From CALDSL01 sp039810245 (GTDB lineage: Bacteria; Chloroflexota; Anaerolineae; Anaerolineales; Anaerolineaceae), in contig JBDHWQ010000013.1 in NCBI GenBank assembly GCA_039810245.1, positions 1 to 64,000 of the forward strand: a stretch of 64,000 nucleotides of DNA, given 5' to 3'. How positions within the stretch are numbered: position 1 is the stretch's first letter; each line of letters starts with the position of its first letter. The notes under the pieces were generated by a model. The model was given only the letters and a program-made list of their open reading frames with translations. It ran no database searches and was not told the DNA's origin. Made by a program: the position numbers and the translations under genes. Positions 43,290 to 52,841 of this stretch are shown here, piece after piece.

Positions 43290-44849
43290 CTACGGCATAA
43301 CGCGGATGCCGGCAGCATTCCAGCGCAGGCGCGCAGATGGGTTGATCTCCATCACGTGCACGCTAACTTCTCCACCCCGCAATTCGTGTAGCTCAGCACC
43401 TTCCACCGGGTAATGCATCAACTGCCGGTCGAAGAAAATCACATACCGTGTTCCTGGCGGTAGCAGCGATTCCATCGATACGCTGTTCAGATATACCACC
43501 CGGTTGTGCTGCACCGCCACAACCGAGCCAAATCGCTCCGGGTGACGCTGGTCAAACGTTGGCACGGAAAACACCAGGTAGTCCGGCAGATAGTACTGTA
43601 CCAGGCGGAATTCACGCGCCACCACCACAGTCTGATCGCTGGGGTATGCGCGGATCATCTCAATTTTTTGATGATAATCGCGTACCGTGCTGCGGATTGT
43701 ATCGTATGTATAAAACGTGCGGTAGCGATTGCCGAGCGGGCGGTAGGGCATTCGCGTAAACATCAGGGTATGAGTCACCATCACCACCAGGAGAACCGCC
43801 CAGCCCAGCCACGCGCCGCGCGGGCGTTCCATCAGCCATGCCACAGCGGTGGCCGCGAGTACGAAGTACACCCCGGTCGTCACCTGGATGGTACCGATAT
43901 TTCCCGGTCCGATAGCCAGGCACACCAGCCACATCGGCGCGATCCACAACAGCAGAAACAGGTTGCGCTCCTGGTTCTGGCGTGCATGCCATACTTGTAG
44001 CAGGAGTCCCGCCAACACCAGCGGCAGCAACAGTTCACCCAATGCCGCGAAGGTATGCCGGCCGGTCAGCACGACGTGTCGCAGCGCCTGTTCTGAAAAT
44101 GATGTATTCGTCCCCAGATCATTCAGGGCTGGCACAATTGCCCGCAGCGCTTCCAGCGAAGCTCTCACGCCACCACTGGCCATGACCGATGGCAGGAAAA
44201 AGGCCGAAAACACCGACCCCGCAACAAAGGCCCCGGCCAGGAAGCTGCGCAGTGGACGATTGCGCGTGGCGTAAACGAACATCGGAAACAGGAATATCAG
44301 CGTCTGCAGACGGAAGGCTCCGGCCAGCCCCAGGCTGATCGCTGCCGCCCACGCGATACCGTTCTCCGTGGAGCGCATTGCGCGGTATGCCAACCAGGCG
44401 CTCAATGTTGCAAATGCCAGGTCGGGGGCGTAGGGCACGGCCACGCCGCCCGTAAACCAGAACAGCGGCGCAGTTGCCAGCAGCGCAGCGCCGGCCGCGC
44501 CCACACGCCGGCCGAATAGCTCACGCCCGGCCAGGTACATAACCACCACCGCCAGCCCACTGAACACCTGGCTTACCAGCAGCAGCGCCTGGTGCGGATC
44601 GCGCGTCACCAGGTTGGCCGCCCTCGCGATCAAAATATACAGAATATACCCCGGCGGCTGCGGCTGACTGATGCGCATATCAAAATGCCCCATCCCCAGG
44701 ATGTAATTGACTGCGTCAAAGCTTTCGACATCCTGCGCCTGGAATGGCAAACGCGACAGCACCACTGCCACAAATGCCAGCGCCAGCAGCCCGCCTTCTA
44801 AATTCTTTATGTGTAGTTTTTGACCGATCGTAACTCTGCCTGGCTCCAT
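43290..44849 (-). CDS. PMT/GT39-like polytopic membrane protein
   Basis: About 519 residues, around 10-12 helices. Early acidic motif QDVESFDAVNYILGMGHFDMR and the QPQPPGYILYI loop (about 60-75) are typical of PMT/ArnT-like GT-C glycosyltransferases that use polyprenyl-phosphate sugars outside the membrane. A C-terminal soluble domain (about 400-519) follows. Start at ATG 44849, about 24 codons inside the longest frame, chosen because the first residues there are polar and look leader-like. Confidence 0.75.
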   Translation of the reverse strand: MEPGRVTIGQKLHIKNLEGGLLALAFVAVVLSRLPFQAQDVESFDAVNYILGMGHFDMRISQPQPPGYILYILIARAANLVTRDPHQALLLVSQVFSGLAVVVMYLAGRELFGRRVGAAGAALLATAPLFWFTGGVAVPYAPDLAFATLSAWLAYRAMRSTENGIAWAAAISLGLAGAFRLQTLIFLFPMFVYATRNRPLRSFLAGAFVAGSVFSAFFLPSVMASGGVRASLEALRAIVPALNDLGTNTSFSEQALRHVVLTGRHTFAALGELLLPLVLAGLLLQVWHARQNQERNLFLLLWIAPMWLVCLAIGPGNIGTIQVTTGVYFVLAATAVAWLMERPRGAWLGWAVLLVVMVTHTLMFTRMPYRPLGNRYRTFYTYDTIRSTVRDYHQKIEMIRAYPSDQTVVVAREFRLVQYYLPDYLVFSVPTFDQRHPERFGSVVAVQHNRVVYLNSVSMESLLPPGTRYVIFFDRQLMHYPVEGAELHELRGGEVSVHVMEINPSARLRWNAAGIRVMP

Positions 44850-45065
44850 TGCCTGCCTGATTGCCCCCTGATGATACGCGTACGCTCGCGTAGAGCGCAG
44901 CACCTGCGAGTATCCTACCATAATTTTCCCCGTCTTACTATGCGGGAAAACCCCATAGACGCCTTCCCACGCCTGCCGTATTGTATTGGCACCCTCGCAT
45001 GTCGCCGGCCGCGGAACATTCAGCCGGGCATCCGTGCGAGAATCTGCTGATCAAAAGGAGACATA

Positions 45066-45296
45066 ATGCCATATCGAAATATCCAGGACTTGCCAGATTC
45101 CGTCCGCGGCAATCTGCCCGAACATGCTCAGGAAATCTATAAAGAAGCCTTCAACAGCGCCTGGGAGCAGTATGACCAGCCCGGTGAGCGCCAGGGCGAC
45201 TCCAGTCGTGAAGAGAGCGCCCACCGTGTGGCCTGGGCCGCGGTTAAGAAGGTGTACGAGAAAGACGAGAAAAGCGGCCGCTGGACGAAGAAATAG
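45066..45296 (+). CDS. ChaB-family protein
   Basis: 76 residues. The ChaB fold is evident: YRNIQDLPDSVRGNLPEHAQEIYKEAFNSAWEQY (about 3-36) and HRVAWAAVKKVYEKDEKSGRW (about 52-72). ChaB is a small helical protein of unclear role, historically linked to the ChaA cation exchanger, which is not adjacent. AAGGAG is seven bases from ATG 45066. Convergent with DUF2254, with seven bases between. Confidence 0.92.
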   Translation: MPYRNIQDLPDSVRGNLPEHAQEIYKEAFNSAWEQYDQPGERQGDSSREESAHRVAWAAVKKVYEKDEKSGRWTKK

Positions 45297-45303
45297 CGCT
45301 TCG

Positions 45304-46665
45304 TTATTCGGTTTCGGCTTTTTTCACCTGTTCGAAGCGCTCATCCACGTCCGCAACGTCATCGCTGTCTTCCAGGTAGCGGCGGCTATTGGCGCGGATC
45401 ATTTGCGCCTGCCGGTGGAGCGCCGCATGCTCCGTTGGATCATCGGTATGCTCGGCGATCAACGCGATGGTTTCCAGCAGCCGGATGCTCACTGCAACCT
45501 GGTTACGAGCATGCTGCCGCAACTGATTAAAGGCAGCGTCCACGACCCCACGGAAGGTGACCGGGTGCTTGAGAACGATGCGGATCGCGCCGTCCGCCCC
45601 CGTGAAATAGGGCGGTGGGATTTTGCGCTGCGCCAGTTGCGACAGGCCCACCCCCAGCCAGTCGATACAATTCAGCGCGGTAAAAGGGTCGTTAATGGCC
45701 GCAGAGAGCGCGCGCAGCGCAATTTCAACCAGTTGGTCTACCGCGTATTCCACGTCCTGCGGCGCGATGCGCGCTTTGCCGGTGGTAAACGCTGCCAGCA
45801 GTGATTGCGCGATATCTGATGTAATCGCTTGCGGTGGCCAGGCCAGCGCCAGATCATCGCCATAGACCACAAAATGGCCGGGCCTGTGCGTCACCATAAG
45901 AAGAAGATTGTGGCGTGAGGCCAGTTCCAGCAGGCGGTAGTAGTCTACGCTTTGCAGGTAGCCGCTGGTAGAGGCTTCCAGCCGCGTGGCTGCCTGCTCA
46001 AAGTGTTCAGGCAGTGTTGGCGCGGTTTCTGCTTCCGCCGGCAGCGCCAGCGGGTCTTCCGGATCCGGGAAGAGGCGCTGGATGGCTTCCATCATATCTT
46101 CCGCCACGGCTGCTACTACGTTGGGTGCGTATATCGACTGTGAAACGTGATGGATAAAGTAAATCAGCACGCCCAGGCTGGAGAGCGCGAGCACAAAACC
46201 CACCGTGATCGAAATTTCCGGCACAAAGGCCTGCACACCGCTGAAATCGGCGCGCGCTTCCACGGATGAGCGGATGGCGCGCAGCACCAGCAGGCAGTAC
46301 ACAAAGGTAGATACGAACGTGCCCAGGACGAACTGGTTGCCCGTATCGCGGATGAAATTACGCAGCAGCCGCGGTCCAAACTGTGATGATGCCTGCGACA
46401 GCGTGACTGTGGTTAGTGAAAATGTCAGTGTAGCCACGGTCAGCATTGAGGTGGCGATGACTTCCATCAGGCTGCGCGCAGCCTCCGGTCCGCCACCCCA
46501 AAAGATGCGCGCCTGCTCCGGCCCCTGAAAAGAGCGATCAATATACAGGGTCAGCAGCGAAAGCCCGATTGCCGCCACCGCCATCAGGCTAGGCACCAGC
46601 CAGTAGTTGGCCCGTATTTCGCTCCACCTTACCTTGATCTGGTTTCTCAATTGCCACTCCTGCAC
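45304..46665 (-). CDS. DUF2254 membrane protein
   Basis: 453 residues. Four N-terminal helices (about 20-200: LVPSLMAVAAIGLSLLTLYI, SMLTVATLTFSLTTVTL, VLGTFVSTFVYCLLVL and VGFVLALSSLGVLIYFIHHV) precede a soluble C-terminal half with the recurrent LLELASRHNLLLMVTHRPGHFV and ALSAAINDPFTALNCIDWLG motifs of DUF2254. The function is unknown. GTG at 46665 has no ribosome site; a TTG at 46650 has GGAG six bases upstream and is a real alternative. TACAAT is just upstream. Confidence 0.85.
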   Translation of the reverse strand: MQEWQLRNQIKVRWSEIRANYWLVPSLMAVAAIGLSLLTLYIDRSFQGPEQARIFWGGGPEAARSLMEVIATSMLTVATLTFSLTTVTLSQASSQFGPRLLRNFIRDTGNQFVLGTFVSTFVYCLLVLRAIRSSVEARADFSGVQAFVPEISITVGFVLALSSLGVLIYFIHHVSQSIYAPNVVAAVAEDMMEAIQRLFPDPEDPLALPAEAETAPTLPEHFEQAATRLEASTSGYLQSVDYYRLLELASRHNLLLMVTHRPGHFVVYGDDLALAWPPQAITSDIAQSLLAAFTTGKARIAPQDVEYAVDQLVEIALRALSAAINDPFTALNCIDWLGVGLSQLAQRKIPPPYFTGADGAIRIVLKHPVTFRGVVDAAFNQLRQHARNQVAVSIRLLETIALIAEHTDDPTEHAALHRQAQMIRANSRRYLEDSDDVADVDERFEQVKKAETE

Positions 46666-46730
46666 GTGCGCATAAACTGCCCTGATTGTAGCAGCAGTTT
46701 CTATCCGTCACATTCGCCTGCGTGGCATAA

Positions 46731-46764
46731 AAAACCGGGGTGGACACTCGTCCATCCCGGTTTT
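46731..46764 (-). terminator. Terminator of the NYN-domain gene
   Basis: 15-bp imperfect arms AAAACCGGG...GTCC/CCCGGTTTT, followed on the minus strand by TTTTTT. Confidence 0.8.
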
Positions 46765-46769
46765 CAGAT

Positions 46770-48428
46770 CTACTCTACGCTACCCGGCTGGTTTTCACCT
46801 GGCTGTTCTTGCTCATCCAGCTTGGAGAAGAGCCACTCATGCACCAGTTCTTTCTCCCTGTCATCCAGCACCATCTGCGCTGAGGTGCACAGGTTGAGCG
46901 TGTTCTGTTCCAGGTGGCATGCCAGCCCTTCCGCCGTTTCTGTTTCTTTTCCCAGACTATGCCCGGCAAAGTAAATGCCATTGACCACAAAGTTGACGTG
47001 CGAGCGCGCCACCGGTGCTCGCCGCTCAATGCAGCGGTCGCGAACCAGCCGGGTCACGGTGGTCATGTTGAACCCTTCTTCGTTGATGGTGCGTGCCAGT
47101 TGTCGCAAGATCAGCCCGTAATGTTCGGGCAGCAGGTAGGGCATGTTGGTAAGCTGGTGAATTTCTTTAACCACCGGCTCGATCTCGGGGTACTTCTGCT
47201 TGAACTCGTACTCGATGCCGGAAGCTGCCGAAAGGTCGTGCCGCATCGGGTCATACACAAATCCGGGCGTTTCGTCATTGATCTTTAACCCACCCAGATC
47301 CATTTCTGACAGCAGCGCCTTGAAGGTCGAATGCCCCAGCCAGCCGCTGCCTTCCAGCCGCCCGTTGAACTTGTTTTTCACCAGGTCGGCCAACGCGGCC
47401 AGTGGAACCTGCGCCAACGACTGCTGCACCTTCTCTTGCACCACCTGGGCGATCTCCGCCAGTAGTGCTTCGCGCTGCTGGTTCTTGACCGGGGTTTTGG
47501 CTTTGCCGGGCAAAGAATCTTCTTCCGCGGCTGGTCCGGCGATGCTCTTCGATTCCTCAGCGCGCATGCGCACAAACCAGTCACCCTCATCTGAGTCCTT
47601 GACGTATTCCAACACCGGGCGCCGCGCCACCACTGCCTGGGTCAGCTTGTTCAGATAGCGGTAACCCAGCCAATCTTTGCTCTCGCGAAACTCTGGCGAC
47701 TGCAGGTAAATCGATGGCAGCTTTTCAGGCATGATGATATCGCTGACCGAAAGCGCCTGCAGCAGCGCATCGGCCAGCCGGTCGAGCGCGCGTGCTTCGC
47801 CATTGCTGGCCGCCATGGCTTTACGCACGATCTGCTCTTCTTCTGGTTCCGCGGGGGTCACCTTCAGCGCGTCTTTGTAATACGTGTTGGGTGGCAGCAG
47901 GTAGTCGCTTGCCGATTGGTACGCCGGCGAAGTGTAACCGACCCCAAGCACCACACTGCGGCGGTTGTACTGGCGCACGCGCAGCAGCACCGGGGTGAAG
48001 TCGGCGTCTGCCGAAAACAGGATAAATTCGTCGAAGTGATTGGGATGGCGCAGCGTGTCCATGATATCCATCACCATATGGATATCGGTGCTGGTCTTGC
48101 CCTCTTTGGTCAGCTGTGGGCAGTCGATTACTTCGAATGCCGCGCGAGTGAAGTAGGGGCGGAATTTGCTGTAGGTGCCCTGGTTTGGATAGGATGGCCT
48201 GATCAGTCCGGCGGGGTTGATATAGCATTTGCGGATCAGGATGCGCCGGTTCACTTTTTCATCGCCAAAGTGCGCCGTCGACATCTCTTTCTCCAGCCAG
48301 TTCACCCACAGGTCCACCTTGGTGGCAAACGTATCCAGAATACGTTCATCGCCCATATCCCGCAGGCGGGAAAAAATATTGTCAAAATCTACAAACATGG
48401 CAGAGCAGATTTCGTTGGTTGGGCTCAT
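46770..48428 (-). CDS. NYN-domain nuclease with OST-HTH (LOTUS)-like domain
   Basis: 552 residues. NYN/LabA-type RNase fold in the first 190 residues with three acidic positions: MFVDFDNI (about 11-18), TSTDIHMVMDIMD (about 112-124) and FSADADFTPVL (about 138-148). An OST-HTH/LOTUS-like segment follows (about 325-400: EKVQQSLAQVPLAALADLVKNKFNG...WLGHSTFKALLSEM), then a predicted third domain to the C-terminus. NYN-OST-HTH proteins are thought to cleave RNA and bind it through the LOTUS domain. The biological target is unknown. It ends at its own terminator. Confidence 0.82.
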   Translation of the reverse strand: MSPTNEICSAMFVDFDNIFSRLRDMGDERILDTFATKVDLWVNWLEKEMSTAHFGDEKVNRRILIRKCYINPAGLIRPSYPNQGTYSKFRPYFTRAAFEVIDCPQLTKEGKTSTDIHMVMDIMDTLRHPNHFDEFILFSADADFTPVLLRVRQYNRRSVVLGVGYTSPAYQSASDYLLPPNTYYKDALKVTPAEPEEEQIVRKAMAASNGEARALDRLADALLQALSVSDIIMPEKLPSIYLQSPEFRESKDWLGYRYLNKLTQAVVARRPVLEYVKDSDEGDWFVRMRAEESKSIAGPAAEEDSLPGKAKTPVKNQQREALLAEIAQVVQEKVQQSLAQVPLAALADLVKNKFNGRLEGSGWLGHSTFKALLSEMDLGGLKINDETPGFVYDPMRHDLSAASGIEYEFKQKYPEIEPVVKEIHQLTNMPYLLPEHYGLILRQLARTINEEGFNMTTVTRLVRDRCIERRAPVARSHVNFVVNGIYFAGHSLGKETETAEGLACHLEQNTLNLCTSAQMVLDDREKELVHEWLFSKLDEQEQPGENQPGSVE

Positions 48429-48603
48429 CGGTTCCCCACTGTAAGCCTTTCTTTGAAAACGTGGATGGGATCACTTAATTCTATAGATAAGAACGTAATA
48501 CACAGGCGAAATTTACCCATGTATTTGTTGTTTTTCGACAGGTTTTCAAGGAAATGGCCTTCTTCCGAGTGGAAAGGCCATTTCCTGAAGTTTTCATCAC
48601 TCA

Positions 48604-50346
48604 TCACGCGGCGTTGCCTTCAGAAAGGATCACCACCGAGCGTGGCGGCAGTTCCAGCGTGTCTTTACGCGACGGCTGCGCCTCAAACGACGCCAGCAGT
48701 ATGCTGCGCGGTGTTTCATCGTCTATCGGGATCGCTACTGGATTCGCGCCAAAATTGCACACCACCGACACGCCGGCTCGCTGCATCCACAGCCAACGCT
48801 CCTGCTCATCGTAGCGTACGCGCGGCGCTTCCAACCCACCAGCGGCCAGACCGGGCATGCGCCTGCGCAGCGCAATCAGCTCGCGGTACCAGGCCAGCAT
48901 TTCCGCGTGCCGTGGCTGTGCGCGCTCGTCCCAGCGCAGCTGTGAAGCCCGGAAGGTCTGTTCGTCCTGCGGGTCGGGAACTGTTTCATCAAAGCCACCG
49001 AAAACGGCAAAATCCCGCTGCCGCCCTTCGCTGACCGCCCTGGCAAGATTGACATCCTGGTGGTCGGTGAAGAACAGGAATGGGCTGCTGGCCGCCCATT
49101 CTTCGCCCTGAAACAGCATGGGCACAAACGGCGAGGTCAGCACCAGCGCAGCGCCGATTTTGTATTCCTCGGGTGTGAGTGTGGCATGTACGCGGTCGCC
49201 CTGCGCGCGGTTGCCGACCTGGTCATGGTTCTGGAGGAAGGCCACGAAGCGATAGAAAGGCATGTTCGCCACCGGCCGCCCATGCGTACGGCTGCGGTAG
49301 GCGGAATAGCGGCGGTTATACACAAACACATTGGTCAGGGCAGTTGCCAGGTCTTCCATCTGCCCGAAATCAGCGTGGATGCCATTGCTCTCGCCGGTGA
49401 GAATGCTGTGCAGCGCGTGGTGAAAATCGTCGCTCCACTGCGCGTCCAGGCCATAACCGCCCGCTTCCTGCGGCATCACCACGCGCGGGTTGTTCAGGTC
49501 GCTCTCTGCGATCAGCACCATGTTTCGCCCCAGGTAGCCCTCCAGCAGCCGCACTTCCTGCGCAAGCTGCTCGAGGATATGCACCGCGGAGTTGTCGAAC
49601 ATGGTGTGCACCGCGTCCAGGCGCAGCCCATCCATGTGATAATCGCGCAGCCACATCCGCGCATTATCGATGAAAAAGCGCCGCACCTCGTCGCTGCCCG
49701 GGCCATCGAAATTCATCGCGTCGCCCCAGTTCGTCCTGTGGTGCGAATTGAAATACGGCCCGAACTTGGCCAGGTAGTTGCCATCCGGCCCGAGGTGGTT
49801 ATACACCACATCCAGGATCACCGCCAGGCCGGCCCCGTGCGCCGCATCCACCAGGCGCTTCAAACCATCCGGCCCGCCGTAAGCATGGTGCGGAGCATAC
49901 AGATCCACGCCGTCATAACCCCATCCACGTTTCCCCGGGAACTCGTTGACCGGCATCAATTCGATGTGAGTGACGCCCAACGCCGCCAGCTCATTCAGCC
50001 GCTCAATTGCCGCGTCGAATGTTCCCTGAGGTGTGAATGTGCCAATATGCAGTTCATAGATCAAGGCAGAAGATAGCGGCCGTGGCTGCCATTTCGCATC
50101 GGTCCACGCAAACCGGCTGTGATCCACCCGGCGTGACGGCCCGTGCACCCCGGCCGGCTGCCACGGAGAGCGCGGGTCTGGATACGTCTGGCCGTCATCC
50201 AGAACAAACTGGTAATCCTCGCCGGCTTCATCGGGCGCTTCGACACGCCACCATCCGCGCTGGCCGGGCTGCATGGCAAACGTTTGATCTCCAATTCTCA
50301 CCGCGACGCTTTTTCCATATGGCGCCCAAACTTCATATATGCTCAT
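48604..50346 (-). CDS. treZ: Malto-oligosyltrehalose trehalohydrolase
   Basis: About 580 residues. N-terminal CBM48/beta-sandwich (about 1-95) and GH13 barrel: DVVYNHLG (about 199-206), nucleophile Asp in DGLRLDAVHTM (about 253), acid Glu in LIAESDLNN (about 287) and FLQNHDQVGNRA (about 377-388). The family releases trehalose from maltooligosyltrehalose made by TreY. No treY lies nearby, so the partner must be elsewhere. GTG at 50349 precedes ATG 50346, and no ribosome site is obvious. Confidence 0.93.
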   Translation of the reverse strand: MSIYEVWAPYGKSVAVRIGDQTFAMQPGQRGWWRVEAPDEAGEDYQFVLDDGQTYPDPRSPWQPAGVHGPSRRVDHSRFAWTDAKWQPRPLSSALIYELHIGTFTPQGTFDAAIERLNELAALGVTHIELMPVNEFPGKRGWGYDGVDLYAPHHAYGGPDGLKRLVDAAHGAGLAVILDVVYNHLGPDGNYLAKFGPYFNSHHRTNWGDAMNFDGPGSDEVRRFFIDNARMWLRDYHMDGLRLDAVHTMFDNSAVHILEQLAQEVRLLEGYLGRNMVLIAESDLNNPRVVMPQEAGGYGLDAQWSDDFHHALHSILTGESNGIHADFGQMEDLATALTNVFVYNRRYSAYRSRTHGRPVANMPFYRFVAFLQNHDQVGNRAQGDRVHATLTPEEYKIGAALVLTSPFVPMLFQGEEWAASSPFLFFTDHQDVNLARAVSEGRQRDFAVFGGFDETVPDPQDEQTFRASQLRWDERAQPRHAEMLAWYRELIALRRRMPGLAAGGLEAPRVRYDEQERWLWMQRAGVSVVCNFGANPVAIPIDDETPRSILLASFEAQPSRKDTLELPPRSVVILSEGNAA

Positions 50347-50404
50347 CACAAACTCTCATTTCTCTATTCAAAAAATTTTTTCACCCGTATCGCATGGTAT
50401 TGTA

Positions 50405-50418
50405 GGCGATTGTTCGCC
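50405..50418. promoter_or_regulatory. Operator-like palindrome upstream of treZ
   Basis: GGCGATTGTTCGCC, 5-bp arms around TTGT, directly before a minus-strand TACAAT. The 283-base gap 50347-50629 holds this site, a possible treZ promoter and a GC-rich fold (about 50445-50550: ACCGG/CCGGT outside GGTAATCC/GGATTGCC), but no gene. Confidence 0.4.
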
Positions 50419-50588
50419 ATCCGGGTATAGGTACATTCCCCACAGGGAAAAAGGATCCTTTCGTTGTACCGGGACTCTGCCGGTAATCCCTCAGGGGTTT
50501 CTCCCGGATTGCCCCGCTTCTCTCCGGCCGGTTCCCTTTTGCCTCTGATCTTGTTTTCCGGGCGTACCTAGGAATGGTTAAAAAACAA

Positions 50589-50612
50589 AGAGCACGCTTA
50601 CCCGGCGTGCTC
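50589..50612 (-). terminator. Hairpin with T-run on the minus strand
   Basis: GAGCACGC/GCGTGCTC with loop TTACCCG. On the minus strand a TTTGTTTTTT follows; on the plus strand it is in the leader of the 123-residue protein. Confidence 0.5.
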
Positions 50613-50629
50613 ATCGAAAGGAAATTCGC

Positions 50630-51001
50630 ATGAAAAAGACCTCAACCAAGGCCCACGGCATCATCGACTACATCCATGCGACAAGCCTGTTTGTTTTACC
50701 GCGCTTTGTGCCTATGGAACCGGTCGCCAACCGCGTGTTGACCGGTTCCGCCATCCTGACTGCCACCAACAGCCTGCTCACCAAATACGAGCTTGGCATC
50801 TTCAAGGTGCTGCCGATGAAGGCGCACCTGGGCATAGATATCGCGCAGAGCGTTGTTATGGCTGCTGCTCCGCTGGCGTTTGCGCAAAGCAGCAAACGTT
50901 CCACGCTGCCGTTGCTGGTGGGCCTCAGCCTGGTAGAGCTTGCAATCGTCGCCAACTGCGAGACCCGGCCAAAACGTCGTTTCCTGGGCTTCCGCTTCTA
51001 A
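50630..51001 (+). CDS. Small membrane protein, unknown function
   Basis: 123 residues. Starts HGIIDYIHATSLFVLPRF, then two or three more hydrophobic helices (VLTGSAILTATNSLLT, LGIDIAQSVVMAAAPLAFA, LLVGLSLVELAIVANCE) and a basic tail. The HGxxDY start and helical pattern resemble SPW-repeat-like small proteins, but I do not assign a function. GAAAGGA is six bases from the ATG. Flanked by hairpins on both sides. Confidence 0.75.
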   Translation: MKKTSTKAHGIIDYIHATSLFVLPRFVPMEPVANRVLTGSAILTATNSLLTKYELGIFKVLPMKAHLGIDIAQSVVMAAAPLAFAQSSKRSTLPLLVGLSLVELAIVANCETRPKRRFLGFRF

Positions 51002-51022
51002 GCGGTAAACCTGATAGATTTC

Positions 51023-51056
51023 AAAAACTCCTTCTCATTGGGGAGAAGGAGTTTTT
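51023..51056. terminator. Bidirectional terminator
   Basis: AAAAACTCCTTCTC/GAGAAGGAGTTTTT around ATTGGG, between the convergent 123-residue protein and SGNH genes. Confidence 0.85.
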
Positions 51057-51077
51057 AGTTTGTGCCATCTTCGCATG

Positions 51078-52310
51078 TCAGCGTAGCAGCCCGGCGATGG
51101 TTTCTGCCAGCAGCTCGCCGGTGATCTGGTGGCCGCGGCGATTGAGGTGCCCACGGTAAGGGATGCTGCTGTTGAAGAACCCGGCCGGGAAATAACCCTG
51201 GCGCACCAGTTCTTGAAAGCCCGGAAGAGTATCCACCACCGCAGCCGGGCCAGATCTCTGCACTCGCGCCACAAAGCTATCATACCCGGGTGGGTTGAGC
51301 ACGATCTTTCCGTCGCTGATTACCGGCCCGTTGGGGATCAGCAGGAATACCACCGGAGTGTCCTCCGCCGCCTGCAGGATCATCGCAATTTCCGCGTCCA
51401 ACACGACATCCGGAAGGGCAGTTGGCTCTTGCGCGGCAATATTCGCTTGAGGGAACATCAGGTTGATACGTTCCACGGCATAATCCATCAGGACCGGGCG
51501 CAGGTGCAGCGTGCGCTCGCTGGAAACCTCCAGCGGCCCACCAGTGTCGCGCCGGTGCATCAGACGGAGGCTTTTCTGGTCTGTATTAACCCTGAAGTAA
51601 TGCGCGTTGCGTGGGTTAAACGAGGTAGTCAGATCGTCGTCTGTGATTTGCACCACGAACAGCGCCGGGTGATACAGCTCGCGATACAGCGGGATTTGGG
51701 TCACGTAGGTGGCAATATCCAGCGCGCTGCGCCCAAAGTTGCGCACATTGACGTCCAGCCCACGCTCGCGCAGCAGCGTTTCTACCACCGAGCTGTATTT
51801 TTGTGCATCCGGCACCTGGCGTGCTTCAGTGCGCGAATCACCCAATATGACGATCGTCTCGCCCCTGTCAAATGGCGTGGCCACTTCGCCCAGCGCGCGG
51901 TAATGTGTGAAGGCGAAACCTTCATCTCCTAAGAATGACACCGTGCCATCTGCCTGGACGGGTCCAAACCAGTTGGTCTGCACTGTCCAGAATACAGGGG
52001 TGAAACCAAGCACACGCATCACCAGTTCCACTCCCAGTACGGCCAACAGGCACCAGCCGGCAGCACGGTGCGCATAGCGCAGGGTGCGTTCGACTGCTTC
52101 GGCGCGCAGCCTGGCCTGTACCCGCGGCAGGCTGAGTACCACCCCTGGCAGCAGCACCCCAACGCCCAGCGCCAGGGTCAGCGTGCGGGTTGGCCCCCAA
52201 CCGCTTGCCGGGTCGAGCCCGATGCGGTGCGCCAGCAGCGCTGCCCCCGAGAGCGCTGCGCCTACCAGCAGCAGTTCCAGCGCCAGCAGCTTTGACCAGG
52301 AACCCTTCAT
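51078..52310 (-). CDS. Membrane-anchored SGNH-like hydrolase
   Basis: 410 residues. Three N-terminal helices (LLALELLLVGAALSGAALLAH, TLTLALGVGVLLPGVVLSLP, GWCLLAVLGVELVMRVLGF) precede an outside domain with SGNH-type blocks: ILGDSRTEARQV (Ser, about 155-166), NFGRSALD (about 189-196) and GHLNRRGHQ (His, about 390). These proteins acylate or deacetylate surface glycans. GAGGA is eight bases before ATG 52310. Substrate unknown. Confidence 0.78.
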   Translation of the reverse strand: MKGSWSKLLALELLLVGAALSGAALLAHRIGLDPASGWGPTRTLTLALGVGVLLPGVVLSLPRVQARLRAEAVERTLRYAHRAAGWCLLAVLGVELVMRVLGFTPVFWTVQTNWFGPVQADGTVSFLGDEGFAFTHYRALGEVATPFDRGETIVILGDSRTEARQVPDAQKYSSVVETLLRERGLDVNVRNFGRSALDIATYVTQIPLYRELYHPALFVVQITDDDLTTSFNPRNAHYFRVNTDQKSLRLMHRRDTGGPLEVSSERTLHLRPVLMDYAVERINLMFPQANIAAQEPTALPDVVLDAEIAMILQAAEDTPVVFLLIPNGPVISDGKIVLNPPGYDSFVARVQRSGPAAVVDTLPGFQELVRQGYFPAGFFNSSIPYRGHLNRRGHQITGELLAETIAGLLR

Positions 52311-52415
52311 CGTACCATCCTCAGCATGGAATTGCCTGACGGCAAGTATACCCGAAGCGGGGCAGTCCTGAACAGGCTGCCCCGAATTTTGCCGGTGTTG
52401 TGATACTTTGCGCGC

Positions 52416-52838
52416 TCAATCCTGTGCCGGGCGAAATGCCAGGCTGGCATTTGCTCCAGCCTCTGCGCCACGCCCCGGAAATACTGCCTCGACCGCCATG
52501 CCGATGGCGATCGTTTCGGGGCGCAACGCGTCCACACCCAACAGCAGGGCGCTGCCCCGCGGCCCTTCTTCCAGCTCGATGATCGCCGCGCAGTAAGGGT
52601 GTTCGCGGTTGTAGCCCGCCGCGTTCATGGCGCTGGTGCCCAGGTGGATCACGCTGAACGCGATCAGCCGGCCACGCCCGCTCAACTCCACCCACTCCAT
52701 GTCATCACCGTGGCCCCGGGCGCATATCGCGCGAGGCGGAACGTATAGCTCGCCATCCTGCCGGCAGCGCGAGGCCAACAGCCTGCCTATGTCGAGGGAA
52801 CGCTGGAACGCTGCCTGGGTGAATGCCATCTCATGCAT
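52416..52838 (-). CDS. DUF35/OB-fold acyl-CoA-associated protein
   Basis: 140 residues. Short N-terminal helix, rubredoxin-like stretch CRQDGELYVPPRAIC (about 25-39) and OB-fold (DMEWVELSGRGRLIAFSVIHLG, about 46-67). The usual CxxC...CxxC zinc site has only single cysteines here, so zinc binding may be lost or use His/Asp. DUF35 proteins bridge thiolase and HMG-CoA synthase in the archaeal mevalonate route and pair with SCP-x thiolases elsewhere. Three bases downstream of the thiolase stop, so they should form a complex. Confidence 0.82.
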   Translation of the reverse strand: MHEMAFTQAAFQRSLDIGRLLASRCRQDGELYVPPRAICARGHGDDMEWVELSGRGRLIAFSVIHLGTSAMNAAGYNREHPYCAAIIELEEGPRGSALLLGVDALRPETIAIGMAVEAVFPGRGAEAGANASLAFRPAQD

Positions 52839-52841
52839 CGC

